Source: Roseiarcus sp036489975 (lineage in GTDB: Bacteria; Pseudomonadota; Alphaproteobacteria; Rhizobiales; Beijerinckiaceae). Taken from it: a stretch of DNA of 64,000 nucleotides. The notes beneath the pieces were generated by a model that saw only the letters and a list, made by a program, of their open reading frames with translations, did no database searches and was not told the origin of the DNA. Position 1 is the stretch's first letter. Every line of letters starts with the position of its first letter. Positions 26,166-34,787 of this stretch are shown here, piece after piece. The position numbers and the translations under genes were made by a program. The DNA lies in contig DASXES010000110.1 in the NCBI GenBank assembly GCA_036489975.1, positions 62,001 to 126,000 of the forward strand, given 5' to 3'.

Positions 26166-27167
26166 TCAACCCTCAAGCCCGCCCGCCTCCGTCAGTCTCC
26201 GCGCGGTCGCCGCGTCGGTCACCAGGGTGGTTGGCTTGAGCGTCTTGATCGCGCCCAGGATGGCCGCCTGCTTGTGCGCGCCGCCGGCGGCGAGCACCCG
26301 GATCGGGGCGGCGCGCACGGCTTCGAGCGGGACCGACATCACGCGCTGGTTCAGCGGGTGGTCGACAAGCAGACCCTCGCGGTCGAAGACATTGCAAAGC
26401 ATTTCGCCGACGCCGCCATATTCACGCAACGCCTTGCGGTCGGCCTCGCCGATGAGGGCGAAGCGCGCGATCGCCGCTTCGGATCCAAGCGAGCCGACGC
26501 TGACCACCACAGCGTCGAGCGCTTCGGCGAAATCGTAAACGGACTTGAGCCCGCAGCGATCGATCAAGGCCGCCTTGGTGGCCGGGCTGTCGACCAGCGC
26601 GGGGGACGGAATGAGGTAGCAGTCGGCGTCGAAGGCGCGCGCGAAGGCGGAGGGAAACTCGGCCGGGTTGTCGTGCTCGAAATGGGTGACGCCGCCGACC
26701 AGCGACACGACGGTCAGGCCTTTGAGCGATCGCTCGTGCAAATATTCCAGCGACCGGTTGAGCGTGCGGCCCCAGCCGAGCCCGATCTTCATGTCGTTGC
26801 GTAGCAGGGTGGAGACATGCGCGCCGAGCGCCGCGGCGATCGGCGCGGTCGGGTCGGCGGCGTCCGACGATAGCGGCGCGACGATCGCGTCGGAAAATCC
26901 GTGCAGCTTGCACAAAGCCGCTTCCAGGCCGCCAAGCTCCGCGTCGCCGCGCGACAGCGCAATCCGCACCTCGCCGAGCGCCTTGGCTTCCGCCAGCATC
27001 CGAACCACGGTCACCCGTCCGACGCCGAGAGCCTCGGCGATTGCGCTCTGGGTCATCTCCTCGACGAAATACATCCACGCCGCGCGCTGCCTCAGGCGCT
27101 CGCTGCGCTTGGGCGGGCGCAAGATCTCGTTGGTCGCAGCGTCCTCGGTCCTGCCGTCCTGGCTCAT
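26166..27167 (-). CDS. SorC/DeoR-type sugar-binding transcriptional regulator
   Basis: 333 residues from ATG 27167. An N-terminal helix-turn-helix lies in EMTQSAIAEALGVGRVTVVR (about residues 38-57). A SorC-type effector domain follows, with IGLGWGRTLNRSLEYL, VSLVGGVTHFE and DGA-like GSLGSEAAIARF. The ending RVLAAGGAHKQAAILGAIKT is typical. Such proteins respond to phosphorylated sugars or polyols. No sugar operon lies beside it; the nearest possible targets are acoABC (convergent) and rlmN (64 bases upstream, same strand). The frame is open to 27209, with no clear ribosome site for either start. Confidence 0.8.
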   Translation of the reverse strand: MSQDGRTEDAATNEILRPPKRSERLRQRAAWMYFVEEMTQSAIAEALGVGRVTVVRMLAEAKALGEVRIALSRGDAELGGLEAALCKLHGFSDAIVAPLSSDAADPTAPIAAALGAHVSTLLRNDMKIGLGWGRTLNRSLEYLHERSLKGLTVVSLVGGVTHFEHDNPAEFPSAFARAFDADCYLIPSPALVDSPATKAALIDRCGLKSVYDFAEALDAVVVSVGSLGSEAAIARFALIGEADRKALREYGGVGEMLCNVFDREGLLVDHPLNQRVMSVPLEAVRAAPIRVLAAGGAHKQAAILGAIKTLKPTTLVTDAATARRLTEAGGLEG

Positions 27168-27231
27168 CGATTTTCTGGATATCGCCGCGAAGATCGGCGC
27201 GCAATTCACTTCTCCGACAAGCGTGCGCCCG

Positions 27232-28431
27232 TCAGTCTTGCCCGACCGCCAGACTCTCCTCGAGCATCAGCCGCGCGCGAGCCCTCAGCTTTTCGCTCTC
27301 GCTCTTGAGCTGCCCGCAGGCGGCAAGAATGTCGCGCCCGCGCGGCGTGCGCACCGGGCTCGCGTAGCCGGCGTTGAAGACGATTTCCGAGAAGCGCTCG
27401 ATCGTCTCCCAGTCCGAGCATTCGAAAGCGCTTCCGGGCCAGGGATTGAAGGGAATGAGGTTGATCTTGGCGGGCAGCCCTTTCAGCAGGCGCACCAGCG
27501 CTCGCGCCTCGGCCGGGGAATCGTTGACGCCTTTCAGCATCACATATTCAAAGGTGATGCGCCGCGCGTTGGAGGCGCCGGGATAGTCGCGGCAGGCCTT
27601 GATGAGCGCCTCGATCGGGTATTTCCGGTTCAGCGGCACGAGCTTGTCGCGCAAAGCATTGTTGGTCGCGTGCAGCGAGACCGCGAGCATCGTTCCGCAT
27701 TCGGCCCCGAGCCGCGCCATCTCGGGAACGACGCCGGAGGTCGAGACCGTGATGCGGCGCTTCGAGATGGAGAGCCCGTCGCCGTCGGTCAGAATGGCGA
27801 TCGCGTCCCGCACCGCTTCGAAATTGTAGAGCGGCTCGCCCATGCCCATGAAGACGATGTTCGACACCGCGCGGACACCCTCGCCCTTGGGCGTGAGCCC
27901 ATCGGCAGGCGCGACCCCGCCGGGAAAATCGCCGAGCCGGTCGCGGGCGACGAGCACCTGCCCGACGATCTCCGCGGCGGTGAGATTGCGCACCAGCGGC
28001 ATCGTGCCGGTATGGCAAAATGAGCAGTTGAGGGTGCAGCCGACTTGGGCTGAGACGCAGAGCGTGCCCCTGTCAGATTCCGGGATATAGACGCATTCGA
28101 TCTCCGCGCCCTTGTCGAAGCGATGGGCGGGGGCCATGCGGAGCAGCCACTTGCGGGTGCCGTCGGCGGAAACCTGCTCGGCGGCGATTTCAGGCCGGGC
28201 GAGGGTATAGCGCTCGGCGAGCTTTTCGAGGAGCGGCCGGGCGATGTTGCGCATGGCCGGGAATTCGTGCGCGCCGCGGTGGTAGATCCAGTGCCATAGC
28301 TGGGAGGCGCGCATCTTGAGCTCGCGCTCGGGCACGCCGATTTCGGCGAGCGCATGGACGAGTTCCGCGCGGGTCGCCCCGGCCAGGCGCACGGGCGCGC
28401 GATCCTCGGCTTTCAGGGCGGCGGCGGTCAT
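27232..28431 (-). CDS. rlmN: Dual-specificity 23S rRNA A2503 / tRNA A37 C2-methyltransferase RlmN
   Basis: 399-residue radical SAM methyltransferase. The cluster motif is CTLNCSFCHTG (CxxxCxxC). The second catalytic cysteine is expected in the C-terminal region near NAGYASPVRTPRGRDILAAC. FMGMGEPLYNFEAV is the GEP SAM-binding motif, and SLHATNNALRDKLVPLNRKY is conserved in the family. It methylates A2503 at the peptidyl-transferase centre, improving fidelity. Length is normal. Upstream is the porin gene (stop 28525); downstream on the same strand is the SorC regulator. Confidence 0.96.
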   Translation of the reverse strand: MTAAALKAEDRAPVRLAGATRAELVHALAEIGVPERELKMRASQLWHWIYHRGAHEFPAMRNIARPLLEKLAERYTLARPEIAAEQVSADGTRKWLLRMAPAHRFDKGAEIECVYIPESDRGTLCVSAQVGCTLNCSFCHTGTMPLVRNLTAAEIVGQVLVARDRLGDFPGGVAPADGLTPKGEGVRAVSNIVFMGMGEPLYNFEAVRDAIAILTDGDGLSISKRRITVSTSGVVPEMARLGAECGTMLAVSLHATNNALRDKLVPLNRKYPIEALIKACRDYPGASNARRITFEYVMLKGVNDSPAEARALVRLLKGLPAKINLIPFNPWPGSAFECSDWETIERFSEIVFNAGYASPVRTPRGRDILAACGQLKSESEKLRARARLMLEESLAVGQD

Positions 28432-28524
28432 TTGGCCTCATATCACGCGTGGGGAAGGAGAACCAACTGTTGGCGTCGTCTCGCCGGAGTCACGGGGGCC
28501 GCCCCGGCTTCGCCGTCCACCCGT

Positions 28525-29865
28525 TCAGAATGTGATCCTCGCCCTCAGGCTGCCAACCCACAGCGAACCCGCGTTCGGATTGAGCGTCGGGTGGAGAATC
28601 CACTGCAAGTCCGGCGTGACGGCAAGCTGAGAGGTCAGCTGAAACCGATAGAAGCCCTCGAAAACATACTGGTCGCGAAGGTTGTGGTTCGCTGGTTCGG
28701 CCCAGCCGGCCGCAACCCCGAACAGATCCGAATGATCCTGGAAGGGCCGCCATCCCCAGCCTCCGTTGAGGCTTCGGTCAAGTTGCCAACCCTCGGACCA
28801 GCCGCCGCGGAGAAACGCCATCATGTCGGGGCGAAACTGGTAGTTGGCGTTGAAGGCGATCCCGTGCGACTTGGCTTCGCCGGTATCGAAATTCGCGTCC
28901 TTGCTCCATAGCGTGATCGAGAGATTGTTGGCGTCCATCGGCCCGCGAGCCTGGATCGGCGTGCCCGTCCCGGCAAGCCCACTCCAGCCGAGCTCGAGAT
29001 GTCGGAAATATTGCGGCCGGTTGAAGAAACTGTCGGCGGTGAAGCCGACATCGTCGCTATAGACCGTATAAACCCCGGCCTTGGCGTAAAGCCCGAAATT
29101 GGTGGGAAAGATCGCGGCGACCGCCCCGAATCCGCGCAGCGGAACCGGGATCGTCACGCTCGTCGCATAGAGCTGATTGAGATATTGCCGGTTGTCGTCG
29201 AAGAACGGGTAGGGATTGACGTAGTTCGGCGCGAATATCTTGCCGAACGTATATTGGAAATGATGATTGAGGAGATCCTGCCGCACGTAGAGCTGCGTGA
29301 CGCCGAGGTTGAAGTCGCCCCAGGTCGCCGCGGTGACGGTGCTCGTTCCCGTGCGCAGGCCCCCCTGCAAGGGCGCGAATTCGGTCCCGACCGGGCCGCG
29401 GTCCTCGATCACCGCCTCGACTGTCATGACGTCTGGCGTGCCACGAAAGAGGATCTGCTGGCCGACGTTGAGGGTGAATTTCTGGCCGACCGCGTTGTGA
29501 TTGTCGGTCAGGCTGTTCGAGTAGAGCTGGCCAAGCAAGCCTTCCGAGCCGCCGATCGAAAGCCCGTACTCCTGCTGAAGAACGCTCTGCTTGAAGTCGA
29601 GCCAGGGCTGGATCGGACTCGGGAACCGCAGGAACCCACTTTTAGGCTCGTCGTCCTCCTCCTGGTCGCCAATGCCCGAGAGCGTGCCGTCCAGCAGGTC
29701 GGGAGGCGGATCAGGATTGTATGACGGCAGGATGACCAGCGAAGACCCGCCGGCGCTCGCCGGAATGGGGGCGATGCCGTCGCCGGCCCGGGCGGGGAGC
29801 GGCGCCCACGCGCCCATGCAGGCGAGGACCACGCCAAGGGTCCACCGAGCGGTTGAACTTTCCAT
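28525..29865 (-). CDS. OprB-family carbohydrate-selective porin
   Basis: 446 residues from ATG 29865. The signal peptide (ARWTLGVVLACMGAWAPLPA, cleaved near RAG) leads to a Pro-rich lead, then the OprB barrel: DFKQSVLQQEYGLSIGGSEG, NDNRQYLNQLYATSV-like strands, FYRFQLTSQLAVTPDLQWIL and a C-terminal Phe (RARITF), the outer-membrane insertion signal. Such porins pass glucose and other sugars. The open frame continues to 29970, but ATG 29865 gives a proper signal peptide. It is separated from the CoA-transferase-like gene upstream by a strong hairpin. Confidence 0.88.
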   Translation of the reverse strand: MESSTARWTLGVVLACMGAWAPLPARAGDGIAPIPASAGGSSLVILPSYNPDPPPDLLDGTLSGIGDQEEDDEPKSGFLRFPSPIQPWLDFKQSVLQQEYGLSIGGSEGLLGQLYSNSLTDNHNAVGQKFTLNVGQQILFRGTPDVMTVEAVIEDRGPVGTEFAPLQGGLRTGTSTVTAATWGDFNLGVTQLYVRQDLLNHHFQYTFGKIFAPNYVNPYPFFDDNRQYLNQLYATSVTIPVPLRGFGAVAAIFPTNFGLYAKAGVYTVYSDDVGFTADSFFNRPQYFRHLELGWSGLAGTGTPIQARGPMDANNLSITLWSKDANFDTGEAKSHGIAFNANYQFRPDMMAFLRGGWSEGWQLDRSLNGGWGWRPFQDHSDLFGVAAGWAEPANHNLRDQYVFEGFYRFQLTSQLAVTPDLQWILHPTLNPNAGSLWVGSLRARITF

Positions 29866-29895
29866 GCGCCCCTGCAAGCCCCTGGTAAACCGACT

Positions 29896-29931
29896 GAGCG
29901 CCGAACAGCCGTGATTCGCTGTTCGGCGCTC
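29896..29931 (-). terminator. 13-bp perfect hairpin ending the CoA-transferase-like gene
   Basis: GAGCGCCGAACAG (29896-29908) pairs perfectly with CTGTTCGGCGCTC (29919-29931) around a 10-base loop. It overlaps the stop codon of the upstream minus-strand gene and lies 31 bases before the porin ATG. It is followed only by a short weak T stretch (CGGTTTACC). It could terminate or attenuate transcription into the porin gene. Confidence 0.55.
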
Positions 29932-31510
29932 AATCGAGCCAGACTGGCAGATCGCCGCCCCGGACCGCAACCAGGGGGTCCCGCCAGCGGCCGGGCGTCC
30001 TCGAAAGCTTCACCTGCGGCGCCAGCCGCTCGACTTCGCCGTATGGGGTCTGGGCCTTCAAGGTGCGGAGCGGGATCATGCGGTGCTCGGGCGCTAAATA
30101 GTCGAACTCGAGGGAGTCGAACTGGCCAAGACTCATGAACCACATCGCGGCGCGCGCGAGCGTGACGCGCACATGATAGCTGCCGCCCTCTTTCGCCCGC
30201 CGGCGAAGCGCGGCGAGAATCCCGGCCGCGCCGATATAGCCGGAGATGTAGTCGTTCAGGACCATGGTCGGGGGAAAGCGCGGCGTTCCCCGACCTTCCG
30301 CCAGCGTGAAGCCGGTCGTCGTCAAGGCCTCCATGTCGAAGGCGGCCCGGTTCCACCACGGACCGTTCCACCCATAGGCGCGGCACGACAGATAGACGAT
30401 GCCTGGCCGCTGCTCGGCGACCTCCTCCGGCCCGAAGCCGAGACCGCCCATCGCCCGGCCGCGAAAGCCCTCGATGAAGACATCCGTGCGCTTGAGCAAA
30501 GCGCGAAGGTCGTCGGCGTGGCTCGCGTTCTTGAGGTCGAGCAAGGTCGAGCGCATGCCGACATTGACGTCGACGACCAGCCCCTCATGCTCGAACGCCT
30601 GATCGCGCGCGACATGCAGGACGTCCGCGCCATATTCGGCGAGCGTGCGCGCCGCGGTCGTGCTCGCGATCACATGACTGCACGAGACGACCTTGACGCC
30701 GGACAGCGGCTGCGTGGGGTTTGGCGCGAAGCGGATGGGCGGCGTGTCGCCGATCTTCTCGATTTCGATCACGGGAAGCGTCGCGAGATATTGCCCTTGC
30801 GGATGGGCGAGCCACTCCTCCTTGGTGCGGTGGATCGCCATCACCATGCCCGCTTCGCCGACCTTGTCGTCGAGCTCCTCGGCGTTCCACTGACGGACCG
30901 CCGCGGCGATCGCCGCACGGTCCGGCGGCGCTCCAAGGATGTTGAGGAAGCCAGTGAAATGCTGCGGGTAAAGCCCGGTCGGCGTCACCCTCCGCCCGTC
31001 CTTGGTCTCGAAAAAGGCGAAGGAGAGCGGGTTGTTGAAGAGAAGGGGAAGTTGCAGCTCACGACCGTTGACCGTGGGACGCCAGGTGAAGCCGCGCGGC
31101 AGATTGTCTTCCGGGTCGATGACGCCCGCGGCCTGCTTCTTGTGAAGGATGAGGCCGATGTAAGGCATCGTATTGTAGACCGACTCGCGCAGATCGACGG
31201 AAAGGTCCTGCGCCTCGCCGGTGCGCTCGCGCCAGATCGCCGCCGCGCCGACGGCGGCGGCCATGGCGGGAATCGCCATGCAGGCGCCGATCCGGAAATG
31301 GCTGCGCACGATCGGATCAGCCCCGGTGAAGGTCACCGAGCCGCCTGCTTCGTCGGGGGAACCGCCGATTTCCTTCATGAAATCAGCGAAGGCCGCATCG
31401 ATCGAGAACGGCGCATCGGCATCCGATGCGAGCGAGGGTTTTGGCGCGGCCGCAGCCAGCGCGACGGCTGCTGCGGATCGAAGAAGCTCGCGGCGATTCA
31501 CGGGATGCAA
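29930..31510 (-). CDS. CoA-transferase family III-like protein with a Tat-like signal and permuted halves
   Basis: 526 residues. The N-terminus (residues 3-30, NRRELLRSAAAVALAAAAPK and PSLA) has a twin-arginine motif, a hydrophobic core and an Ala-rich cleavage site, unusual for a CoA enzyme. Residues about 70-250 resemble the second half of CaiB/BaiF proteins (AIWRERTGEAQDLSVDLRES, FFETKDGRRV). From about 268 a first-half type domain begins: PLSGVKVVSCSHVIA, LAEYGADVLHVARD, LLDLKNASHADDLRALLKRT, FIEGFRGRAMGGLGFGPEEV. The order is therefore swapped, as in the second unit of a duplicated protein. The substrate is unknown, and whether it is exported or active is uncertain. Confidence 0.7.
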   Translation of the reverse strand: MHPVNRRELLRSAAAVALAAAAPKPSLASDADAPFSIDAAFADFMKEIGGSPDEAGGSVTFTGADPIVRSHFRIGACMAIPAMAAAVGAAAIWRERTGEAQDLSVDLRESVYNTMPYIGLILHKKQAAGVIDPEDNLPRGFTWRPTVNGRELQLPLLFNNPLSFAFFETKDGRRVTPTGLYPQHFTGFLNILGAPPDRAAIAAAVRQWNAEELDDKVGEAGMVMAIHRTKEEWLAHPQGQYLATLPVIEIEKIGDTPPIRFAPNPTQPLSGVKVVSCSHVIASTTAARTLAEYGADVLHVARDQAFEHEGLVVDVNVGMRSTLLDLKNASHADDLRALLKRTDVFIEGFRGRAMGGLGFGPEEVAEQRPGIVYLSCRAYGWNGPWWNRAAFDMEALTTTGFTLAEGRGTPRFPPTMVLNDYISGYIGAAGILAALRRRAKEGGSYHVRVTLARAAMWFMSLGQFDSLEFDYLAPEHRMIPLRTLKAQTPYGEVERLAPQVKLSRTPGRWRDPLVAVRGGDLPVWLD

Positions 31511-31578
31511 TCCTTATGATCTGTTTTCGCCACCTATCAGAGCCCCGATGCTAACGCCAGTCAGAGCGCCGACCTCGG

Positions 31579-32622
31579 TCACCCCCCGAACACGTCGTTG
31601 GTCTGCGCGCTCACGCGCACGAAAGTGGTGCGCTTGGGCACTTCCTTGAGGTGGGCGGCGCCGATATAGGTCATCATCGAGCGCACCCCGCCCATGATCT
31701 CGCCCATCGTGCCGTCGACGGAGCCTCGATAGGGCGTCTCGACGGTCTTGCCTTCGGCGGCCCGATAATGGGCGACTCCGCCCGAGTGCTTCTTCATCGC
31801 CGTCTCCGACGACATGCCGTAGAAGGTCATGCCGACCGCAACCTTCTCGCCGCCGCGCTCCTCGTAAGTGATTTCGCCGTCGCATTCGTCGTGGCCGGCG
31901 AGCATGCCGCCAAGCATGACGAAATCGGCCCCCGCGCCGAAAGCCTTGGCGACATCGCCGGGCGCCGTGCAGCCGCCGTCGGCGCAGACCTGGCCTTTCA
32001 GCCCATGCGCCGCGTCGGCGCATTCGATGATGGCGGAAAGCTGCGGATAGCCGACGCCGGTCACCCGTCGCGTGGTGCAGACGGAGCCGGGGCCGATGCC
32101 GATCTTGACGATGTCGGCGCCGGCGAGGATCAGCGCTTCGGTCATGTCGCCGGTGACGACGTTGCCGGCCATGATCACGGCATTCGGGTAGTCGTCGCGC
32201 ACGCGCTTGACCGTCTCGAGGAATTTCTCCGCATAGCCGTTGGCGACGTCGAGGCAGATGAAGCGGATCGGCGCAGCCTTGGCGACCGCGGCGAGCTTCT
32301 TGACGTCGGCTGCGGTCGTGCCGAGCGAATAGAAGGCGTGCGCGCCGTCCGGTCCGGCGAAGAATTCGGCGAGCTTGGGCTCCGGATAATGCTTGTGGAG
32401 GGCGGTCAGCGCGCTGTGTTGGCCCAGCGCATGCGCCATCGCCATGGTCCCGGTCACGTCCATGTTGGCGGCGATAAGCGGAAAGCCCTTCCATTCCGAG
32501 CCGGTGTGCAGGAAGCGGAAGGCGCGGTCGACGTCGACGGCGCTGCGGGTGTTCAGCGTCGAACGCTTGGGGCGAATGAGGACGTCCTTGAAATCGAGCT
32601 TGACGTCGGTTTCGATGCGCAT
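31579..32622 (-). CDS. guaC: GMP reductase
   Basis: 347 residues. Catalyses NADPH-dependent conversion of GMP to IMP and ammonia, recycling guanine nucleotides. KLDFKDVLIRPKRSTLNTRS at the start is the GuaC N-terminus. The catalytic cysteine loop is GIGPGSVCTTRRVTGVGYPQ near residue 180. There is no CBS pair, unlike IMP dehydrogenase. VPKRTTFVRVSAQTNDVF ends the protein as in the eukaryote-like GuaC1 type. The ATG at 32622 is divergent from a GST gene with a 107-base gap. The related guaB lies 6 kb away. Confidence 0.94.
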   Translation of the reverse strand: MRIETDVKLDFKDVLIRPKRSTLNTRSAVDVDRAFRFLHTGSEWKGFPLIAANMDVTGTMAMAHALGQHSALTALHKHYPEPKLAEFFAGPDGAHAFYSLGTTAADVKKLAAVAKAAPIRFICLDVANGYAEKFLETVKRVRDDYPNAVIMAGNVVTGDMTEALILAGADIVKIGIGPGSVCTTRRVTGVGYPQLSAIIECADAAHGLKGQVCADGGCTAPGDVAKAFGAGADFVMLGGMLAGHDECDGEITYEERGGEKVAVGMTFYGMSSETAMKKHSGGVAHYRAAEGKTVETPYRGSVDGTMGEIMGGVRSMMTYIGAAHLKEVPKRTTFVRVSAQTNDVFGG

Positions 32623-32729
32623 GACTTATCCACGGGATGGGAAGACGGCGGAGTTTCCGCCATAATCTAGTCATCGCTGGCGCAAACCTCAATCAGCGGG
32701 GTTGGGCGCGGCGCCAAGGGAGATCGCCA

Positions 32730-33362
32730 ATGGCGGACGAACTGGTTCTCTACACCAATCCGATGTCACGCGGCCGCACCGCGCGATGGATGCTCGAGGA
32801 AATCGGCCAGCCTTACAGGGCGGAGATTGTCGACTATCCGCGGATGAAGTCACCCGAATATCTGGCGATCAATCCGATGGGCAAAGTTCCGGCGCTCCGG
32901 CATGGGGGAACGCTGGTGACGGAATCCGCCGCCATCTGCGCCTATCTCGCGGATGTCTTTCCCGAGGCGAGCCTGGCGCCGCCGCATGGCTCGCGCTTGC
33001 GCGGCCCCTATTATCGCTGGCTGTTCTTCGCTGCCGGGCCCGTGGAAGCGGCCATCACCGACAAGGCGCTCGGCGTCGTGGTGCCGCCGGAGCGTGTGCG
33101 GATGGTCGGCTACGGCGGCCTTGAGCAGACGCTGGCCGCGCTCGAAGGGGAGCTCGAGCGCTCGGAGTACATTGCGGGCGACCGTTTCACCGCCGCGGAC
33201 GTTTACGTCGGATCGCATGTCGGATTCGGCCTGATGTTCGGCACGATCGACAAGCGTCCTGCCTTCGAGCGCTATTGGGCGCTTATAAGCGCGCGTCCGG
33301 CCGCTCAGAGGGCGCGGGAGATCGACGACAAGCTTATCGCCGAACAGCGAAAGGCCGGGTGA
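32730..33362 (+). CDS. Glutathione S-transferase
   Basis: 210 residues from ATG 32730, preceded by AAGGGAG. The thioredoxin-like N-domain begins LVLYTNPMSRGRTARWMLEE; the Ser of NPMSRG is the likely glutathione-activating residue. KVPALRHGGTLVTESAAICA is the cis-Pro and ESAAI gamma-glutamyl-binding loop. The C-domain has YIAGDRFTAADVYVGSHVGF. It lies 27 bases upstream of an SDR gene on the same strand, so the two probably form a detoxification or catabolic operon. The substrate is unknown. Confidence 0.88.
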   Translation: MADELVLYTNPMSRGRTARWMLEEIGQPYRAEIVDYPRMKSPEYLAINPMGKVPALRHGGTLVTESAAICAYLADVFPEASLAPPHGSRLRGPYYRWLFFAAGPVEAAITDKALGVVVPPERVRMVGYGGLEQTLAALEGELERSEYIAGDRFTAADVYVGSHVGFGLMFGTIDKRPAFERYWALISARPAAQRAREIDDKLIAEQRKAG

Positions 33363-33389
33363 GGCCGAACCGGACCGGTGGGGAGAGAC

Positions 33390-34136
33390 ATGCGACTGAA
33401 GGGCAAGGTGGCGCTGGTGACCGGCGCGGGGCAGGGGTTCGGCTTCGGGATCGCGGAGGCTTTCATTCGCGAAGGCGCGCGGGTCGCCTGCCTGGACGTC
33501 AAGGGCGATGTCGCCGAGGCGGCCGCCAAACGGTTCGGCGCCTCGGCGATGGCCGTCCAGGTCGACGTGTCGAACCGCGCCGACGTCGAGCGCGCGGCGC
33601 GCGTGGCGATCGACGCGTTCGGCCGCGTCGACATCGTGGTCAACAACGCCGGCACGACGCATCGCAACAAGCCGCTCATGGAGGTGACGGACGCGGAGTT
33701 CGACCGCATTTTCGCGGTCAACGTCAAATCGATCCTCATCACCGCGCAGGCTTTCGTTCCCCACATGCGCGCGAACGGCGGCGGGGTTTTCATCAATGTC
33801 GGCTCAACCGCGGCGCTTCGCCCGCGCCCGGGCCTGACAGTCTACAACGCCTCGAAGGGCGCCGTGCATCTCATGACGAAGTCGATGGCGGTCGAGCTTG
33901 CGCCCGACAAGATCCGCGTCTGCGCGCTCGCCCCCGTCGCCGGCGAGACGCCGCTCCTCGCCATGTTCATGGGCGAGGACACGCCCGAGAAGCGCGCCGC
34001 CTTCAAGGCGACCGTGCCGCTCGGCCGGTTCTCCACGCCCCAGGACGTGGGCGCCGCGGCGCTCTTCCTCGCCAGCGACGAGGCGAACTTTCTGACCGGC
34101 GTGGTGCTCGAGGTCGATGGCGGGCGCTGCATCTGA
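33390..34136 (+). CDS. Short-chain dehydrogenase/reductase
   Basis: 248 residues of the classical SDR family. It has the nucleotide motif TGAGQGFGFGIAEAF (TGxxxGxG) near residue 10, NNAG near 85, the catalytic Ser in INVGSTAAL, and YxxxK in YNASKGAVH near 150. ALAPVAGETPLL replaces the usual N-PG motif with AGETP. It oxidises or reduces an unknown alcohol/ketone with NAD(P). ATG 33390 follows GGGGAGAG; an in-frame GTG at 33378 is inside that ribosome site. It overlaps nothing and ends convergent to the VOC gene. Confidence 0.9.
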   Translation: MRLKGKVALVTGAGQGFGFGIAEAFIREGARVACLDVKGDVAEAAAKRFGASAMAVQVDVSNRADVERAARVAIDAFGRVDIVVNNAGTTHRNKPLMEVTDAEFDRIFAVNVKSILITAQAFVPHMRANGGGVFINVGSTAALRPRPGLTVYNASKGAVHLMTKSMAVELAPDKIRVCALAPVAGETPLLAMFMGEDTPEKRAAFKATVPLGRFSTPQDVGAAALFLASDEANFLTGVVLEVDGGRCI

Positions 34137-34159
34137 GGCCGAACGGCCCGGCGCGAGCT

Positions 34160-34585
34160 TCAGGTCGAGCGGCCCGCCGTCAACTCGCCTCCCCAATCGG
34201 CGGGATCGACGTTTCGAACCGTCTCGGAGAACGTCCATGCATGACCCGCCGGATCGAGGCAGGTGTATTGGCGCTCGCCGAAGGGAAAGTCTTCGAGGTC
34301 CCGAACGATCCGGGCGCCGTGCTGTCGAGCCCGCGCCATGTGCAGGTCGATCGCCTCGACCCTGACCATCACCGACTGCCCGCTCCCAGGCGCGGCGTCG
34401 GGCGAATTGCTCTGCGAAACCACGATCGCGCCGCCGCCGAATTGAAGCTGCGCGCGGTGAGTCCCGATACGCAGCCGGACCTCGAAAGCGAAGGCCTGCT
34501 CCAGCCATTTCACGGCGGCTGGAACGTCCGGATATTCGAGGACGGGCATGATCGCGGCCGTCGGCATGGAAAGGTTCGTCCGCAA
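34160..34585 (-). CDS. VOC (glyoxalase/bleomycin-resistance fold) family protein
   Basis: 141 residues. The betaalphabetabetabeta repeat is visible as AAIMPVLEYPDVPAAVKWLE...FGGGAIVVSQ and VRVEAIDLHMARARQHGARI...YTCLDPAGHAWTFSETV. Of the usual metal ligands, the His in GHAWTF is present. The TTG at 34585 is preferred as start because AAGGAG sits six bases upstream; the ATG at 34567 has no ribosome site. Function unknown. These proteins are often called PhnB-like or glyoxalase, but the substrate cannot be inferred. Confidence 0.75.
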   Translation of the reverse strand: MRTNLSMPTAAIMPVLEYPDVPAAVKWLEQAFAFEVRLRIGTHRAQLQFGGGAIVVSQSNSPDAAPGSGQSVMVRVEAIDLHMARARQHGARIVRDLEDFPFGERQYTCLDPAGHAWTFSETVRNVDPADWGGELTAGRST

Positions 34586-34787
34586 TCGAAACTCCTTCGG
34601 TTCACAGTCGGTGTCCTATCCCATTCGGCGCCGGCGGGCCCTTTTTCTTGACAAACCGTCGTCCCCTATGCGGTTTGGAATGAGGGAAGCATTCGGCTAA
34701 GGTTCGGGAGGAGGCGCGTGTGCAGCAACGGGACCCGCGAGCGCGCTTGATGGCGCAGCCGGCCTTTCGCTTGCGGCGGCGAGGGTA

